The notes: a model not told the origin generated them from the sequence alone. Positions 1 through 10,122 are shown, numbered from the stretch's first letter. The stretch: 22,344 bases of DNA from Saccoglossus kowalevskii (GCF_000003605.2 NW_003143796.1:445884-468227), one strand, 5' to 3'. Program-made: numbers and translations.

Positions 1-1388
1 GGGATAAATAGTGTGGGTTTCATATGGGTGGGATAAATAGTGTGGGTTTCATATGGGTTGGATGAATAGTGTGGGTTTTAGGAGGGTGGGATCAATAGTG
101 GGGTTTTAGATGAGTGGAATGAATAGTGTGAGTTTTTATATGGGTGGGATAAATAGTGTGGGTTTTTATATGGGTGGAATAAATAGTGTGGGTTTCATAT
201 GGGTTGGATGAATAGTGTGGGTTTTAGGAGGGTGGGAGCAATATTGTGGGTTTTATAAAGATGGAATGAATAGTGTGGGTTTTATATGGGTGGGATAAAT
301 AGTGTGGGTTTTTATATGGGTGAGATAAATAGTGTGGGTTTCATATGGGTTGGATGAATAGTGTGGGTTTTAAGAGGGTGGGATCAATAGTGTGGGTTTC
401 ATATGGATGGAATGAATAGTGTGGGTTTTATATGGGTGGGATAAATAGTGTGGGTTTCATATGGGTTGGATGAAAGCGTGGGTTTTAGGAGGGTGGGATC
501 AATAGTGTGGGTTTTATATGGATGGAATGAATAGTATGGGTTTTATATGGGTTGGATAAATAGTGTGGGTTTTTATATGGGTAGGATAAATAGTGTGGGT
601 TTTATATGGGCGGGATGAATAGTGTGGGTTTTTTTCTGGGTTGGATGAATAGTATGGGTTTTATATGGGTTGGATAAATAGTGTGGGTTTTATATGGGTT
701 GGATGAATAGTATGGGTTTTTATATGGGTTGGATATATAGTATGGGTTTTATATGGGTGGGATAAATAGTGTGGGTTTTATATGGGTTGGATAAATGGTG
801 TGGGTTTTATATGGGTTGGATAAATAGTGTGGGTTTATATGGGTTGGATAAATAGTGTGGGTTTTATATGGGTTGGATAAATAGTGTGGGTTTTATATGG
901 GTTGGATGAATAGTGTGGGTTTTTTATGGATGGGATGAATAGTGTGGGTATTTGGATGGGTGGGAAGAATAGTGTTGGTATTTAGATGGGTGGGATGGAT
1001 AGTGTGGATATTTATATGGGTGGGATGAAAAGTATGGGTTTTTATATGGGTTGAATGGATAGTGTGGGTATTTGGGTGGGTGGTATAAATAGTGTGGGTT
1101 TTATATGGGTTGGATAAATAGTTTGGGTTTTATATGAGTTGGATAAATAGTGTGGGTATTTAGATGGGTGGGATAAATAGTGTGGGTATTTGGATGGGTG
1201 GGATAAATAGTGTGGGTTTTATATGGGTTGGATAAATAGTGTGGGTATTTAGATGGGTGGGATGGATAGTGTGGATATTTAGATGGGTGGGATGAATAGT
1301 GTGGGTATTTGGATGGGTGGGATGGATAGTGTGGGTTTTTAGATGGGTGGGATGGATAGTGTGGGTTTTCATGTGTGGGATAAATCAT
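1..1388. repeat. G-rich minisatellite, ~29 bp units, open at left edge
   Basis: About 47 head-to-tail units of 28-30 bp fill this block, and the array continues past the window's left edge. A typical unit reads ATAAATAGTGTGGG, then TTTTATATGGGTTGG. Unit types differ along the array: a TTTTAGGAGGG type occurs only in the first 500 bp, TTTTATATGGGTTGG types dominate 530-930, and TATTTAGATGGGTGGG types dominate 930-1370. The plus strand is almost free of C. Reading frames on the minus strand give Pro/His/Tyr/Ser-rich periodic peptides, which are by-products of the repeat and not genes. Confidence 0.97.
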
Positions 1389-1490
1389 AGTTTTGAGGGA
1401 GGTGAGAATATGTATGTGCATTTTGAGAGTGGTGGGTTGAATAGGGGTTATTTGAGAGGGCTGGGGTGATTAGTGGGGCTTTTAAAGAAG
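1389..1490. repeat. Decayed right margin of the G-rich minisatellite
   Basis: The G-rich, C-poor character persists (GAGGGAGG, GGTGGG, GAGGGCTGGGG), but the unit is no longer cleanly recognisable. This fits older, diverged units at the edge of the array. Confidence 0.6.
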
Positions 1491-1856
1491 GAAAGGTATA
1501 ACCAAAATAAATGCAATTACTGCCTAATGCTAACATTTATTGAGAAATTGTATCATATACGTGTGTTTGCTTTAATTCAATACTGATATCCAAATGTTCA
1601 TTTAGTACTGCATATACATTTATATGTACTAGAGGTTGACTACGTTAGTCTGTGCCAGAGATTGCAATTAACCTTGTACCCTGCTTCCCGAACCCCAAAT
1701 ATTAGACTGACTAATATTGCAAGTTCCAGTTCATTTTTTCATCAGGACTTGCTCCACGAAAATGCTAACACAATCCCTGGTGCAATTATGTTGCTTATTA
1801 TGCTTTATTCTGGACCTGCTTCAAGTCATTAACAAACATTTTCTTGAATTCACTAG
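1491..1856 (+). other. Non-coding DNA upstream of the PDZ exon, ending in a splice acceptor
   Basis: Ordinary AT-rich sequence with no coding signal. It ends in TTTTCTTGAATTCACTAG at 1839-1856, whose AG at 1855-1856 is the proposed acceptor. The pyrimidine tract is modest. The reading frame is open for a few codons upstream of the AG, so the exon start rests on the acceptor and on where PDZ similarity begins, not on an upstream stop. Confidence 0.7.
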
Positions 1857-2052
1857 GTTTTATGACAGCAGCTGAAAAAGGTAATGGTGTGATTGTCAAG
1901 AGCATTACCCGTGGTGGCATTGTTGATATAGATGGACGTATTAAAGTTGGCGATTATATAACGGCCGTCAATAGCGAATCGATGCGAGATTTAACAAATT
2001 CTCAAGCAAGATCTCTGCTTAGAAGATGTTCCCTTATTGGTACTGATATTCG
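1857..2052 (+). CDS. MPDZ: Internal exon encoding a PDZ domain of an MPDZ/PATJ-like multi-PDZ scaffold
   Basis: This 196-bp exon carries 64 whole codons plus two bases of a split codon at each end. The peptide shows the core of a PDZ domain: GVIVKSITRGG (strand B/C and the turn), DGRIKVGDYITAVN (the conserved DGR..VGD..L.VN segment), then helix B, LTNSQARSLLRR. If the split first codon is Gly, the following Phe completes a GLGF-type peptide-binding loop, most of which would lie in the preceding exon. The tail SLLRRCSLIGTDI is more specific: from memory, one PDZ domain of human MPDZ/PATJ reads ARAMLRRHSLIGPDI there. Proteins of this family are junction scaffolds that bind C-terminal peptides and join the Crumbs/Pals1 polarity complex. 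PDZ identity is firm. The family is likely from remembered similarity only, and MPDZ versus PATJ cannot be decided; many invertebrates have one such gene. No other exon of it is firmly visible here. Confidence 0.88.
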
Positions 2053-2058
2053 GTAAGT
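2053..2058 (+). other. Splice donor of the PDZ exon (GTAAGT)
   Basis: CG|GTAAGT is a perfect match to the intronic part of the metazoan donor consensus. The reading frame hits TAA within the donor itself, so this splice must be used for the domain to continue. It leaves two bases (CG) of a codon, which will be Arg whatever base follows. Confidence 0.85.
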
Positions 2059-3666
2059 CATTCCTTTTTTCATGATTGTGGTATATTTTTGTTGGCGTGA
2101 TTCGGCAATACTTCAGAAATGGGTCAACACACAGGTGTTGATGTTCTTATCATATACATCATTATCCGGCTTCACAACACTGCTGAGCAACGCAATGAAC
2201 GTCCTTGTAATGCTATTGGAAGTGCCCCCTCACATCAGGGCAATGATTATCCCTGGTCCAGTGTGCCCTGCTTTCATCAATCAAAACAAAACGTGTCATT
2301 CTAAATTTTGTCGTGTGTTTGAGGTCACGGCATGGTAAAATTGTAATTACACCTACATGTATAAGGTACATGTATATGATGAAACCTTTATGGACCATAT
2401 CCAGTCCATAAAGAATAATATCACGCTCAGCTTTGTTGACCATATCTGGACAACATTTCTTTTTATGGATTTTGAGTAGCGTTCACTCAAAACTGATTTC
2501 AGCCAGTTACCGATACATTGTGTTGCTAGTGTTAATATTCATAGTTATTAGAATGCTTGTATGTCTTTTTGACGTTGTGAATTTTGGAATGAAATGGTAA
2601 AAATAGGATTAAACAATTAAGATAAATGAAAGACAATTAGCTCAAATTAATTGCATTTTTTCATGAACCCTTTCATGAAAACTTTATGGTCTGGGTACAG
2701 CTTTTGCAGCCCTTGGTCACATGGCTTAAAGCATCTTTGCAAGATTGTTCGTTTCTACAAGCTTTGCTTTCCCAGGATAAAAATAGAATTTTATTCCACG
2801 ATATTGTTTGTTTGTTTTATATCCTTGAACAATAGTGGTGTCTTGATATTAGATGATGTCTCATTCGATACAAATATACAGTCAAAATAAGTTTTTAGTA
2901 AGTTTTAATATTAGATTTTTTTTTTTCTACTGTAAAAAGAGCACTACAAAAAAATTAAATATCATAGTTTGTAACTTGTCGCTACAATGTTTTCATCTTC
3001 TGCATTTTCTGGAGAACTTTAAAGTATTCATAATTCCAGATTTACCAAGACTCATGCAAAAGGAGACAGACAAATGACTTCACTGTCTCAAAGCCAACCT
3101 TAAAGTGACATTTATAATGAAAGTAGTGATCAGCTCATGTCAGTGTACATAGCACAATGAGATTACTGAATAAAACCCTGTCATGATGCGTGAATGTGTT
3201 ACTCCAACCCAATAATTAAAAGTACATGTCGAACTACAGATATAACAAGGTCAAAGATACCACACAATATACACTGAAACTCACGCCAATGTACATTGTA
3301 TGCCTAGCTTGTATCTTCTTAAATGACACAGCTTGATTGCAGAGAGGAAGCTTTTCTGTGTAGTTTTGTAGACAGCGCCCTCTATGATTGATGATGAGCT
3401 GTCTTGATTAAATTGTCTTTAGTCTGTGAAACAAACATTGTTAAACATCTAACTCTCTTAAATCCGTATTTCATGACAAACACGTTATAAAAGGACTATT
3501 CATAATTATGACAGGTTTATTAGTAATACTAAATATGAATATGCTTTTACATTGAGCACATACAGCATTTTTGCTTGTATATTTTTTTTATCTATTTCAT
3601 GAACTTATTGAAGATTAATATTGCTAGAAGTTAATGAGATATTTAATGGGTTAATACATAAAAGAT
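2059..3666. other. Intron-like DNA without a recognisable gene
   Basis: AT-rich sequence with homopolymer runs. Short open frames at 2072-2338 and 2213-2443 show no domain, conserved motif or biased composition. Two TACATGTA palindromes lie close together at 2354-2361 and 2367-2374. A CAGCGCCCTCT motif lies at 3373-3383. Confidence 0.6.
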
Positions 3667-3694
3667 GCAGCAGAGCAGAGCAGAGCAGAGCAGA
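3667..3694. repeat. (AGCAG)n pentanucleotide microsatellite
   Basis: About five tandem AGCAG units, beginning with a GCAGCAGAG junction and otherwise unbroken. Confidence 0.9.
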
Positions 3695-4522
3695 TAACAG
3701 CTCGTAAAATGACACACAGTAACTGTAGATATCATCACTGCATCTCGTACATTCATTTGGTAGATAGTATTTATACCGAGATAACTTTGTATAAATCAAG
3801 CCTAGCCATCACAACATTGATATCAATAGTTTCTACACTAATTACAGATGTCAGTAATGGGTCAGATCAATACAATGCATCTATTCAATGCTCTCATCAC
3901 ATTTATAGTTGAACGATAATTGAAGTCTCGTTTGTCAGCAGCTCTCTTTTTTAATTTAGAATTTTCTCGCAACTCCCATTAGGTATTGTGTACTCCTAAT
4001 AAAGATCATTAGATGGCATTGTGTATTGATACTACTGTATACTTTAATGTGATGTGGCTCACTAACCTTTTCACCACTATTTTCCTGCACTTGTTCTGAC
4101 CTTTCACAAGATATCTTCTCATATTTGATAGAAATGTATTTTGTCACTTTTCACCTTGACTTTAAATTTAGCCATGAATTTAAAATAGCCACTGTTGGCA
4201 GAAGAATTTTTACACAATATAAATATTGCATGGAATGCAGATTATACTTCATAGGCACATCACTTGCAGCTATGTATTTTATTCTCTAGTAAAAAGAAAA
4301 ATGGAAATCTCAGTAATCCCTAAATTATTGGAAAGCCACTGTCTGTCCACATGTATAAATTTTTCTTTTAATGAAATCCCCCCCCCCAAAAAAAAACAGC
4401 CTGTATTTTGTTCAAAGTAGATGGTAGTTAGATTTGACCGACTACTGGCTGTATTCTGCTGATCTGATGTGTTCGATCTTATCTTCATAATGATTATGTT
4501 AGTGGAAAAGAAAGGAATGTAA
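3695..4522. other. Intron-like DNA without a recognisable gene
   Basis: No coding or structural RNA signal. Abutting homopolymer tracts of C and then A occur at about 4379-4397. Confidence 0.55.
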
Positions 4523-4575
4523 ATAGACAAACAAACACATAAACAAATACACAAATAAATAAATAAATACACAAA

Positions 4576-4618
<43 letters not shown>

Positions 4619-4660
4619 ACAAATATATAAATAAACAAATATATAAATAAATAAATAAAT
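4523..4660. repeat. (AAAT)n tetranucleotide microsatellite with ACAA/TATA variants
   Basis: A long AAAT array, pure in the middle and interrupted near both ends by ACAA and ATAT variants. The Leu/Ile/Tyr/Phe-rich frames on the minus strand come from the repeat and are not membrane proteins. Confidence 0.95.
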
Positions 4661-4766
4661 TTCTGAGTGAAAACAAATTATTTTACAGTAGTTGTTGTTT
4701 GACACTAGTTGAGAATATTAGTCATTGTTGCTTCCTATGAAAGTTACTTGCATGAGTAATAATGTG

Positions 4767-4946
4767 TACTGTAATTTCACTTTATTCATAAATAAGTAAA
4801 ATCCACTAAAATTAAATCCATGTGAACATGTAAAATAACAATAGTCTAAGAACTTATTGTTTTCCTCCCAAGTTTGTGAACTTAAAACCCAGTGAGTACA
4901 GCTTAAAACATCAACATTAAATGTCAGTGAAAATAAATGTACAGTA
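4767..4946 (+). mobile_element. Family B short inverted-repeat element, copy 1
   Basis: Starts with TACTGTAATTTCAC and ends with AAATGTACAGTA, so the ends are inverted (TACTGTA / TACAGTA). The inside shares long stretches with 21938-22090 in the same orientation, including CCAAGTTTGTGAA, CTTAAAACCC, CAAAACATCAA-like text and ATTAAATGTCAGT. There is no coding capacity, so it is probably a non-autonomous DNA element. No clear target-site duplication is visible. Confidence 0.65.
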
Positions 4947-5074
4947 TCATACAGCTGTATTTTCGCAAGCAAAATTTAGTTTCAAGGGTGCATGTTAACA
5001 TTTCTTGTAAAAAAAAATAGAAAAAAAGAATGTTAGTACACCGAATCTACAGAACCTGACTCGGTTTCAAATGA

Positions 5075-5230
5075 TGTAAAATACTATAATGTAGGTGGAA
5101 TTGATTTTCACAGACAAGAAATCTTTGCTGTTGTGTATGAAGTTTATTTTCACTGATTTATTTTTATAAGGAAATATAGAAAACAAAAATGACCTAAAGG
5201 ATTGTATTTTCACGGATCTATTCAAAAAGG
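5075..5230 (+). mobile_element. Family A short inverted-repeat element, diverged copy
   Basis: Aligns with the left two-thirds of the elements at 7217-7386 and 15985-16196: TGTAAAATACT, then GGAATTGATTTTCAC, then TTTATTTTCACTGATTTA, in the right order and spacing. The right end is not recognisable, so this is an old or truncated copy. Confidence 0.5.
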
Positions 5231-5796
5231 GCGGGAAATTAAAAAAAAATTGTCAATTAATGGTTCTTTTCACTCCTGAGTGGTATAAATCCAAATCTAT
5301 GTTGTAATATATTGGAGGTCAATGGCATGCTATAGTGATGTATACCCAGGTAAGATCCAGTAGTTTTAACATAATAATTGTAAATTAATACATGTTGAAA
5401 ATAGAAGGTATTACTTTCACTATATTCAATTAAATATGTTTTGTAATTGATTAGGTTGCCATGGTGATATATAAGGCTGACCTATTATATGAAAATGAAT
5501 CAAGGGAATTGAATAAGCAGAAATAGAATTTGTAAAACGTGTGCTTAATCAATTTGAAATGAGCACCATTAGAGAAGTGTGTTTTGTTCATGTTTGCATC
5601 AACTGCCCATTATTACTGTGAATTCACACTGCAAGATGAACACAATGATGTTAGGGCATATAACTATTCATCTCTGATATTTCACTTGTTTACACATATC
5701 TCGCACTCCCAGAGGGCAAAAAAAAATAAAAAACAGCTTACTGATAACTTATTATAAAAAATGTATTTTAATTTTTGACTGCTAGTATTAAGACCT
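5231..5796. other. Intron-like DNA without a recognisable gene
   Basis: AT-rich. A donor-like CCAG|GTAAGA at 5346-5355 has no matching upstream exon that I can identify. Nothing else stands out. Confidence 0.5.
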
Positions 5797-6022
5797 ATTC
5801 ACCACGAGTTCTCTCTTTTCTTGAAAAATTTGTGAAATATTCTTGTTTATAGTCTGCCCTTTCGTTCAGAAGATTTGTACAGAAATAAAAAATGAAAAAA
5901 TGAGTAAAAAATGAAAATTGACTCAAATTTTGTATGTTGGCTCCAAAATTAGGGTTCATTTCCAGAAATATTGAAGAAAAAAGTGCAGAAAAATTTGGGC
6001 TTGAAAGTCTGGTGGTGATAAG
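5797..6022 (+). repeat. Family C dispersed repeat, copy 1 (plus)
   Basis: Matches the reverse complement of 14668-14868. Shared landmarks in order are GAGTTCTCTCTTTTC, TATAGTCTGC, TTCAGAAGATT, GGTTCATTT, CAGAAATATTGAAGAA and CTGGTGGT. It shows no terminal repeats and no frame conserved between the copies. The element class is unknown. Confidence 0.65.
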
Positions 6023-7216
6023 GTTGAAGTCATGTGTGTACTAATTTGCAGAGCAATCAGTGCCCCGCGAAACAAGGCAAGTGTATTTGCACACACGTTT
6101 ACGTGTACACTACAATCAGAGGTCATGGGGGTCGTATTTATAAAGATTAGCTTGGCTTAAAAGCCTGTTAAAGTTTATAGAGGATTATAAGGTGAATTAT
6201 CTAGTTGTATATGACTGCACATGTTTTTCTGCGCAAAGTATAATTTTCTGAAATTTGATACAATAGATTATGCTAGAGAATGCTTGTATGTAGTTATAAC
6301 AAAATCTGCTTAATTAACAATGAACGTTAGTTTCAAAGATTTATTTAAAAAAAAAAAAAAAATATTCAGTACTCAAAGTTTACTATTGAAAATCATACTT
6401 CTAATTTCACAGTTTGGACAGTGGATTCCCCACTTGAACATTTTACATAGCACTTTAAAACTGTCAGGTTGAGGTTAATATGTGTTGATGTTTTGAGAGA
6501 TCATTGGATGTGACTATGGAGGTGCAACTTTTGTCAAAAACTAGTACAGATGTTTTATATTTATTTCCAAATTTTAAGTGCAAAAATTGAAAGTTTACAG
6601 ATGAAGGACAGGATACTGTAAAATATGTTAAATTAACTGCATGCTATTTTAGCATATTTTATTCAATGCATGAATTTAGATTAAGTGCCAACAATCACAT
6701 TGTAAAAAATTACTTTTGAAATAGTCAAATTACAGATTAGCTAAAATAACATGCTAGCTAACAAGCCATGTTTGACAGTACAGAAATTAGAGAAATCTCA
6801 ATTTGCAGTTTCACTATTCATGGTGTATATAAGGCCTGCTAACAAAAAAGAGACTCAGGAAAATCCATTGCGATCAGTAAATTTATAAAGGATCGGTGAA
6901 CACAAAAATTACTGCTTTGAAATTACTGCTTACAATTTAGAGTTCTTGGTAAAAACTTCTCATTGAGTTTTTATTTAATTTAAACTTGAGTTCATGTTAC
7001 CCATGTCATGTTATATTAAATGTGGCAGTTCTAACAGAGTAAATTAAAATCAGGACACTGCAATCCATGCAGTCATTATAGTTTGGTTATATAGCCCACA
7101 GTTCGTTGTTGAGGGACTGTTTGTCTGAAACATTGCGGCTTCTGTGGCCACTGTCATTGTCTATTCAGTCAGATAAAGCATCATACTATTTTGAAAATAT
7201 ACGTAACATTCACATC
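6023..7216. other. Intron-like DNA without a recognisable gene
   Basis: AT-rich, with an A tract at about 6347-6361. No domain-bearing frame or RNA gene seen. Confidence 0.55.
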
Positions 7217-7386
7217 TACTGTAAAATACATTTGTACTTTATTTTAACTGGAACTAATTTTCACTCAAATGACTTTTTGAGTGTTTTGTATGGAATTTAT
7301 TTTCCATGTATCAGTATCAGAAGAAAAAGATACATTTGCTCAATTTTATTTTCCCTGATTCAGCGAAAATAAAGTATTTTATAGTA
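7217..7386 (+). mobile_element. Family A short inverted-repeat element, plus orientation
   Basis: Left end TACTGTAAAATAC and right end GTATTTTATAGTA form an imperfect terminal inverted repeat. Internal landmarks shared with 15985-16196 and the reverse of 20106-20310 are GACTTTTTGAGTGTTTTGTA, TGGAATTTATTTTC and the distal ATTCAGCGAAAATAAAGTAT. About 170 bp with no coding capacity, consistent with a MITE. The open frame covering 7106-7372 runs through it by chance. Confidence 0.75.
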
Positions 7387-7981
7387 CCGGTATATACGAT
7401 TAATATGCAGTGTGCCGTCTAGCAAGACTGATTTTGTTGGTGTCTTGTCACATTGGTATTTTAAAAATCTAGGTGAGTTACCTTTAGTGACTGTTGGTGA
7501 GTGGTATTCAAGGAAAAATAAAAATTGTATGATGTGGTTGTAGGGAGTGTTCTGACCTGATTTTCTTTGTTTTAACACTTATTGATAATATGTGATTTTT
7601 ATATCACCAAAATACTAAATCCATAACTATCGTATTAGATGTTTTGAAGATCAGTACATCAATGTATGATTTTTTTGTTGGGTATTTCATTCACTCGAAA
7701 ATTAGCACAACTTATACATGTATCTGTAATGCTCTATCAGAAGCTAATGTTTAATAGAAGTGGACATAACAAATTCAAGAAAAAGAAAAATGATGATGAG
7801 ATTTGGCTGAATTAAAATAGTTAATTCATGCATTAAATCAATTCATTAGAATAGAATATAGCAGCTGTAATTCTTAATGTTTCACAGTACTAGTATACTG
7901 GACATAGCTACCATTCATAAAAGTGCATACATTACTAATAGAGCTAATGATGCTCACAGTGTCACCTTCTTTCATATACTT
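7387..7981. other. Intron-like DNA without a recognisable gene
   Basis: Nothing recognised beyond one TACATGTA palindrome at 7715-7722. Confidence 0.55.
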
Positions 7982-8148
7982 AAAGCGGGAGGGTTGTCAA
8001 CTACGCACACGCGAGAATTGAGTCTCAAAGAACAATAACAACACACGCTAAAAATGCAAAGGTTCATGGGTAGACGCTTGTCTGTAAACGATTACACGCT
8101 ATGGCCATCTGACGCATGCGCAAGTGACGACTTCACCGATTTCACCCT
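7982..8148. promoter_or_regulatory. Isolated CpG-rich patch with an NRF1-like palindrome
   Basis: By hand count there are about 12 CpG dinucleotides in this ~165 bp, whereas the surrounding kilobases have very few. GCATGCGCA at 8114-8122 sits in a 10-of-12 match to the NRF1 consensus YGCGCAYGCGCR. It could be a small promoter or enhancer, or the CpG-rich head of a young repeat. No transcript or second copy is visible to decide. Confidence 0.3.
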
Positions 8149-9359
8149 TTAAGTGCTGTCATTTTTCTCAGCATTTTTGGTGCAACTTTTTGCACAGTTT
8201 TATCTATTTTTCTAAAATTCTTTCTTAATTTTTGAACCAAGATCAACATTTTTGAAAATAAATAGAAAAAATTTATGTAAGTTTAATTTTATGAATGGTA
8301 AAAAAATTTAATAATTGGTTTTGGAAATTTTAAAAAACTACCTGGCAGTCTGTCAAATTGACAGGCAACTATTTTTCCGTTTTGTCATTTTTTCTGTGAC
8401 AATTTTGTCAAAAATAATGCCCAAAATAATCTGTTTGGCATATTTTTGACTGGTACTTTCAAATTCCTTTCTAAAATTCTATCACTTATAGCTATATTTA
8501 TCATTTTATTCTATTTATTTATATATTATTCTTTAATACCAGGATCAGTTTTCTGAGTAAATGTTTTTAGTGGTTTACCAGTATTTGGAAAACATGGACT
8601 GCAAATATTAACTGTATATGTGGTTAGATGAAAATAGAGAGGATATTTTACTGCAGAGTTCTCCTGCCTGATGAAATAACACATCGCTTGCTTAAAGCAT
8701 TCAAGTGAATAGGAAAAAAAAGTATGTGATGTGTTAAAAAAAACTGTTAGGAAAAGGTGTTTTCAACATGCATGTGAACACTACCATAACTCTTCATTTT
8801 ATTGCTACAACACTGTCAGTGACTCAAGAGACTTATGCTATATATCCTTCATGTTAAATAACAGTTTATATCAATTGCACATAGCTGTGCTGCTCAGGGA
8901 TGGACATGATTAACAAGTTTGGAAAAAGGTAAAAAAAAGATTTGATTAAATATATAAAAGAGAATAAATAAAGAGAATGGATACTCAAACGAAACGATGA
9001 TTTTTGTAAATTCCCCAAAGCCCTCTTGGTTACTATTTGGCTGTGCCCATAACTACATTTTGTACTATACATGTACCTTAATGCTGGTAAATACATAATG
9101 TATAGATAGGTGTACATCAAATGGGGTGCATGTAATCATCAAAATGCACAAATAGTGACATTGAAGAGTTCATGTGCATATATTTTTTCTGAGATGCGTA
9201 TATGCACTGTACAAACATTTTTTTTTGTACAAGGTTGCATATCCAGGCATAAAACTGTACAGTTGTGTACTCATTTACATTACAGTTCAATCATAACTCA
9301 ACATTTCGCTAGTTTTTACCTGGCTTAGAATAGCTTAGCTTGTTTTTAGTAGTAGTTTT
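8149..9359. other. Intron-like DNA without a recognisable gene
   Basis: T-rich and A-rich tracts dominate. A short perfect palindrome, CTGTCAAATTGACAG, lies at 8350-8364. No coding signal in the short frames at 8731-8913, 8866-9120 or 9110-9328. Confidence 0.55.
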
Positions 9360-9925
9360 TAGACGTAGTCCGAAAACGGGGACTTATGGTTTGCCCTGTG
9401 TGCGTCCGTGCGTCCGTGATAACCTGTATCTCGAACATGCCGAATAGCGGCCATTTTAAGGCCAAAAATGCATCAAAATCGCACATTTTCACCATTCCGG
9501 ACCCGGATCTCAGTTATGCATGGACGGATTTTGTTCAAATTTGGTACATACATTAAACATAATAGGACCTTGATGCACGTCATTTATTTTTTTCGGATCA
9601 AGTTCCAAATGGCCGACTGGCAGCCATTTTGTTTTAAAGAATTCAGTTCTGGATCCATATCCGAGACATGTCTGGATTGATCAAGTTCAAGCTCCACACA
9701 CACATGGTACATCATGTCACAAATAGATATGTGCATTTGTTTCATGATCCGCTTAACAATAGCTGAATGATGGCCATTTTAAGGTCGAAAATGCATCAAA
9801 ATCACATATTTTCACAATTCCGGAACCGGATCTCAGTCATGCATGGATGGATTTTGTTCAGATTTAGTACAATGTGTTGTACATATGCAGGTGCATTTTG
9901 GATCAGACCACTTTCAGTGGTCTGA
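9360..9925 (+). repeat. Family D composite dispersed repeat with an internal duplication
   Basis: This GC-richer block contains two similar segments, 9442-9549 and 9763-9872. Both read GGCCATTTTAAGG, then AAAATGCATCAAAATC, then a CCGGA..CGGATCTCAGT segment, GCATGGA and GGATTTTGTTCA. Between them is an inverted pair of ATGGCC/GGCAGCCAT motifs at 9610-9630. The block ends in a 10-bp-stem hairpin. A degenerate relative lies at 19060-19440. The open frame at 9468-9680 is inside the repeat and shows no domain. Confidence 0.75.
9903..9925. repeat. Perfect hairpin, 10-bp arms and 3-nt loop
   Basis: Arms TCAGACCACT and AGTGGTCTGA flank TTC. It sits at the end of the second family D block. No Helitron-style CTRR end follows within the usual distance. 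Confidence 0.85.
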
Positions 9926-9987
9926 GATTTCGGTCATGATCTGCTTTGAATGTACATGTCACTCAAATATGAACGGAACGGGGACGT

Positions 9988-10002
9988 GTCATTGACAATG
10001 AC
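9988..10002. repeat. Perfect 15-bp palindrome GTCATTGACAATGAC
   Basis: Seven-base arms around one central A, about 60 bp after the 9903-9925 hairpin. Confidence 0.85.
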
Positions 10003-10122
10003 TTGTCAAAACTAACATGCCATAGTTGGTCTAATACATGTAGCAGCTTTAATTTGTAAATAACATATGATCAAAATAATTAATATTTTAATGATTCAGT
10101 ATACAGTCAATGCAATTTTTGG

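Noticed and set aside
1..1388. Telomere-like or CRISPR-like array
   Set aside because: Units are contiguous with no unique spacers, and the G-rich unit is not a telomere repeat. The sequence is plainly eukaryotic minisatellite DNA.
1101..1421. Minus-strand frames giving His/Pro/Tyr/Ser-rich peptides
   Set aside because: They are translations of the G-rich minisatellite. The repeat explains the periodicity and overlapping frames look alike.
2072..2443. Short frames just after the PDZ exon
   Set aside because: They lie past a perfect donor, show no domain or conserved motif, and overlap on both strands.
4279..4705. Minus-strand frames rich in Leu/Ile/Tyr/Phe that look like membrane proteins
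   Set aside because: They are the AAAT microsatellite read in different frames.
5325..5355. Possible small exon ending at CCAG|GTAAGA
   Set aside because: The donor is good, but no upstream acceptor gives a frame with recognisable protein sequence.
9468..9680. Plus-strand 70-residue frame
   Set aside because: It lies wholly inside the family D repeat and its related block at 9763-9872 does not keep it open.
9903..9940. Helitron 3' end (hairpin followed by CTRR)
   Set aside because: The hairpin is perfect, but no CTRR terminus lies about 10-12 nt after it, and no matching TC 5' end was found.
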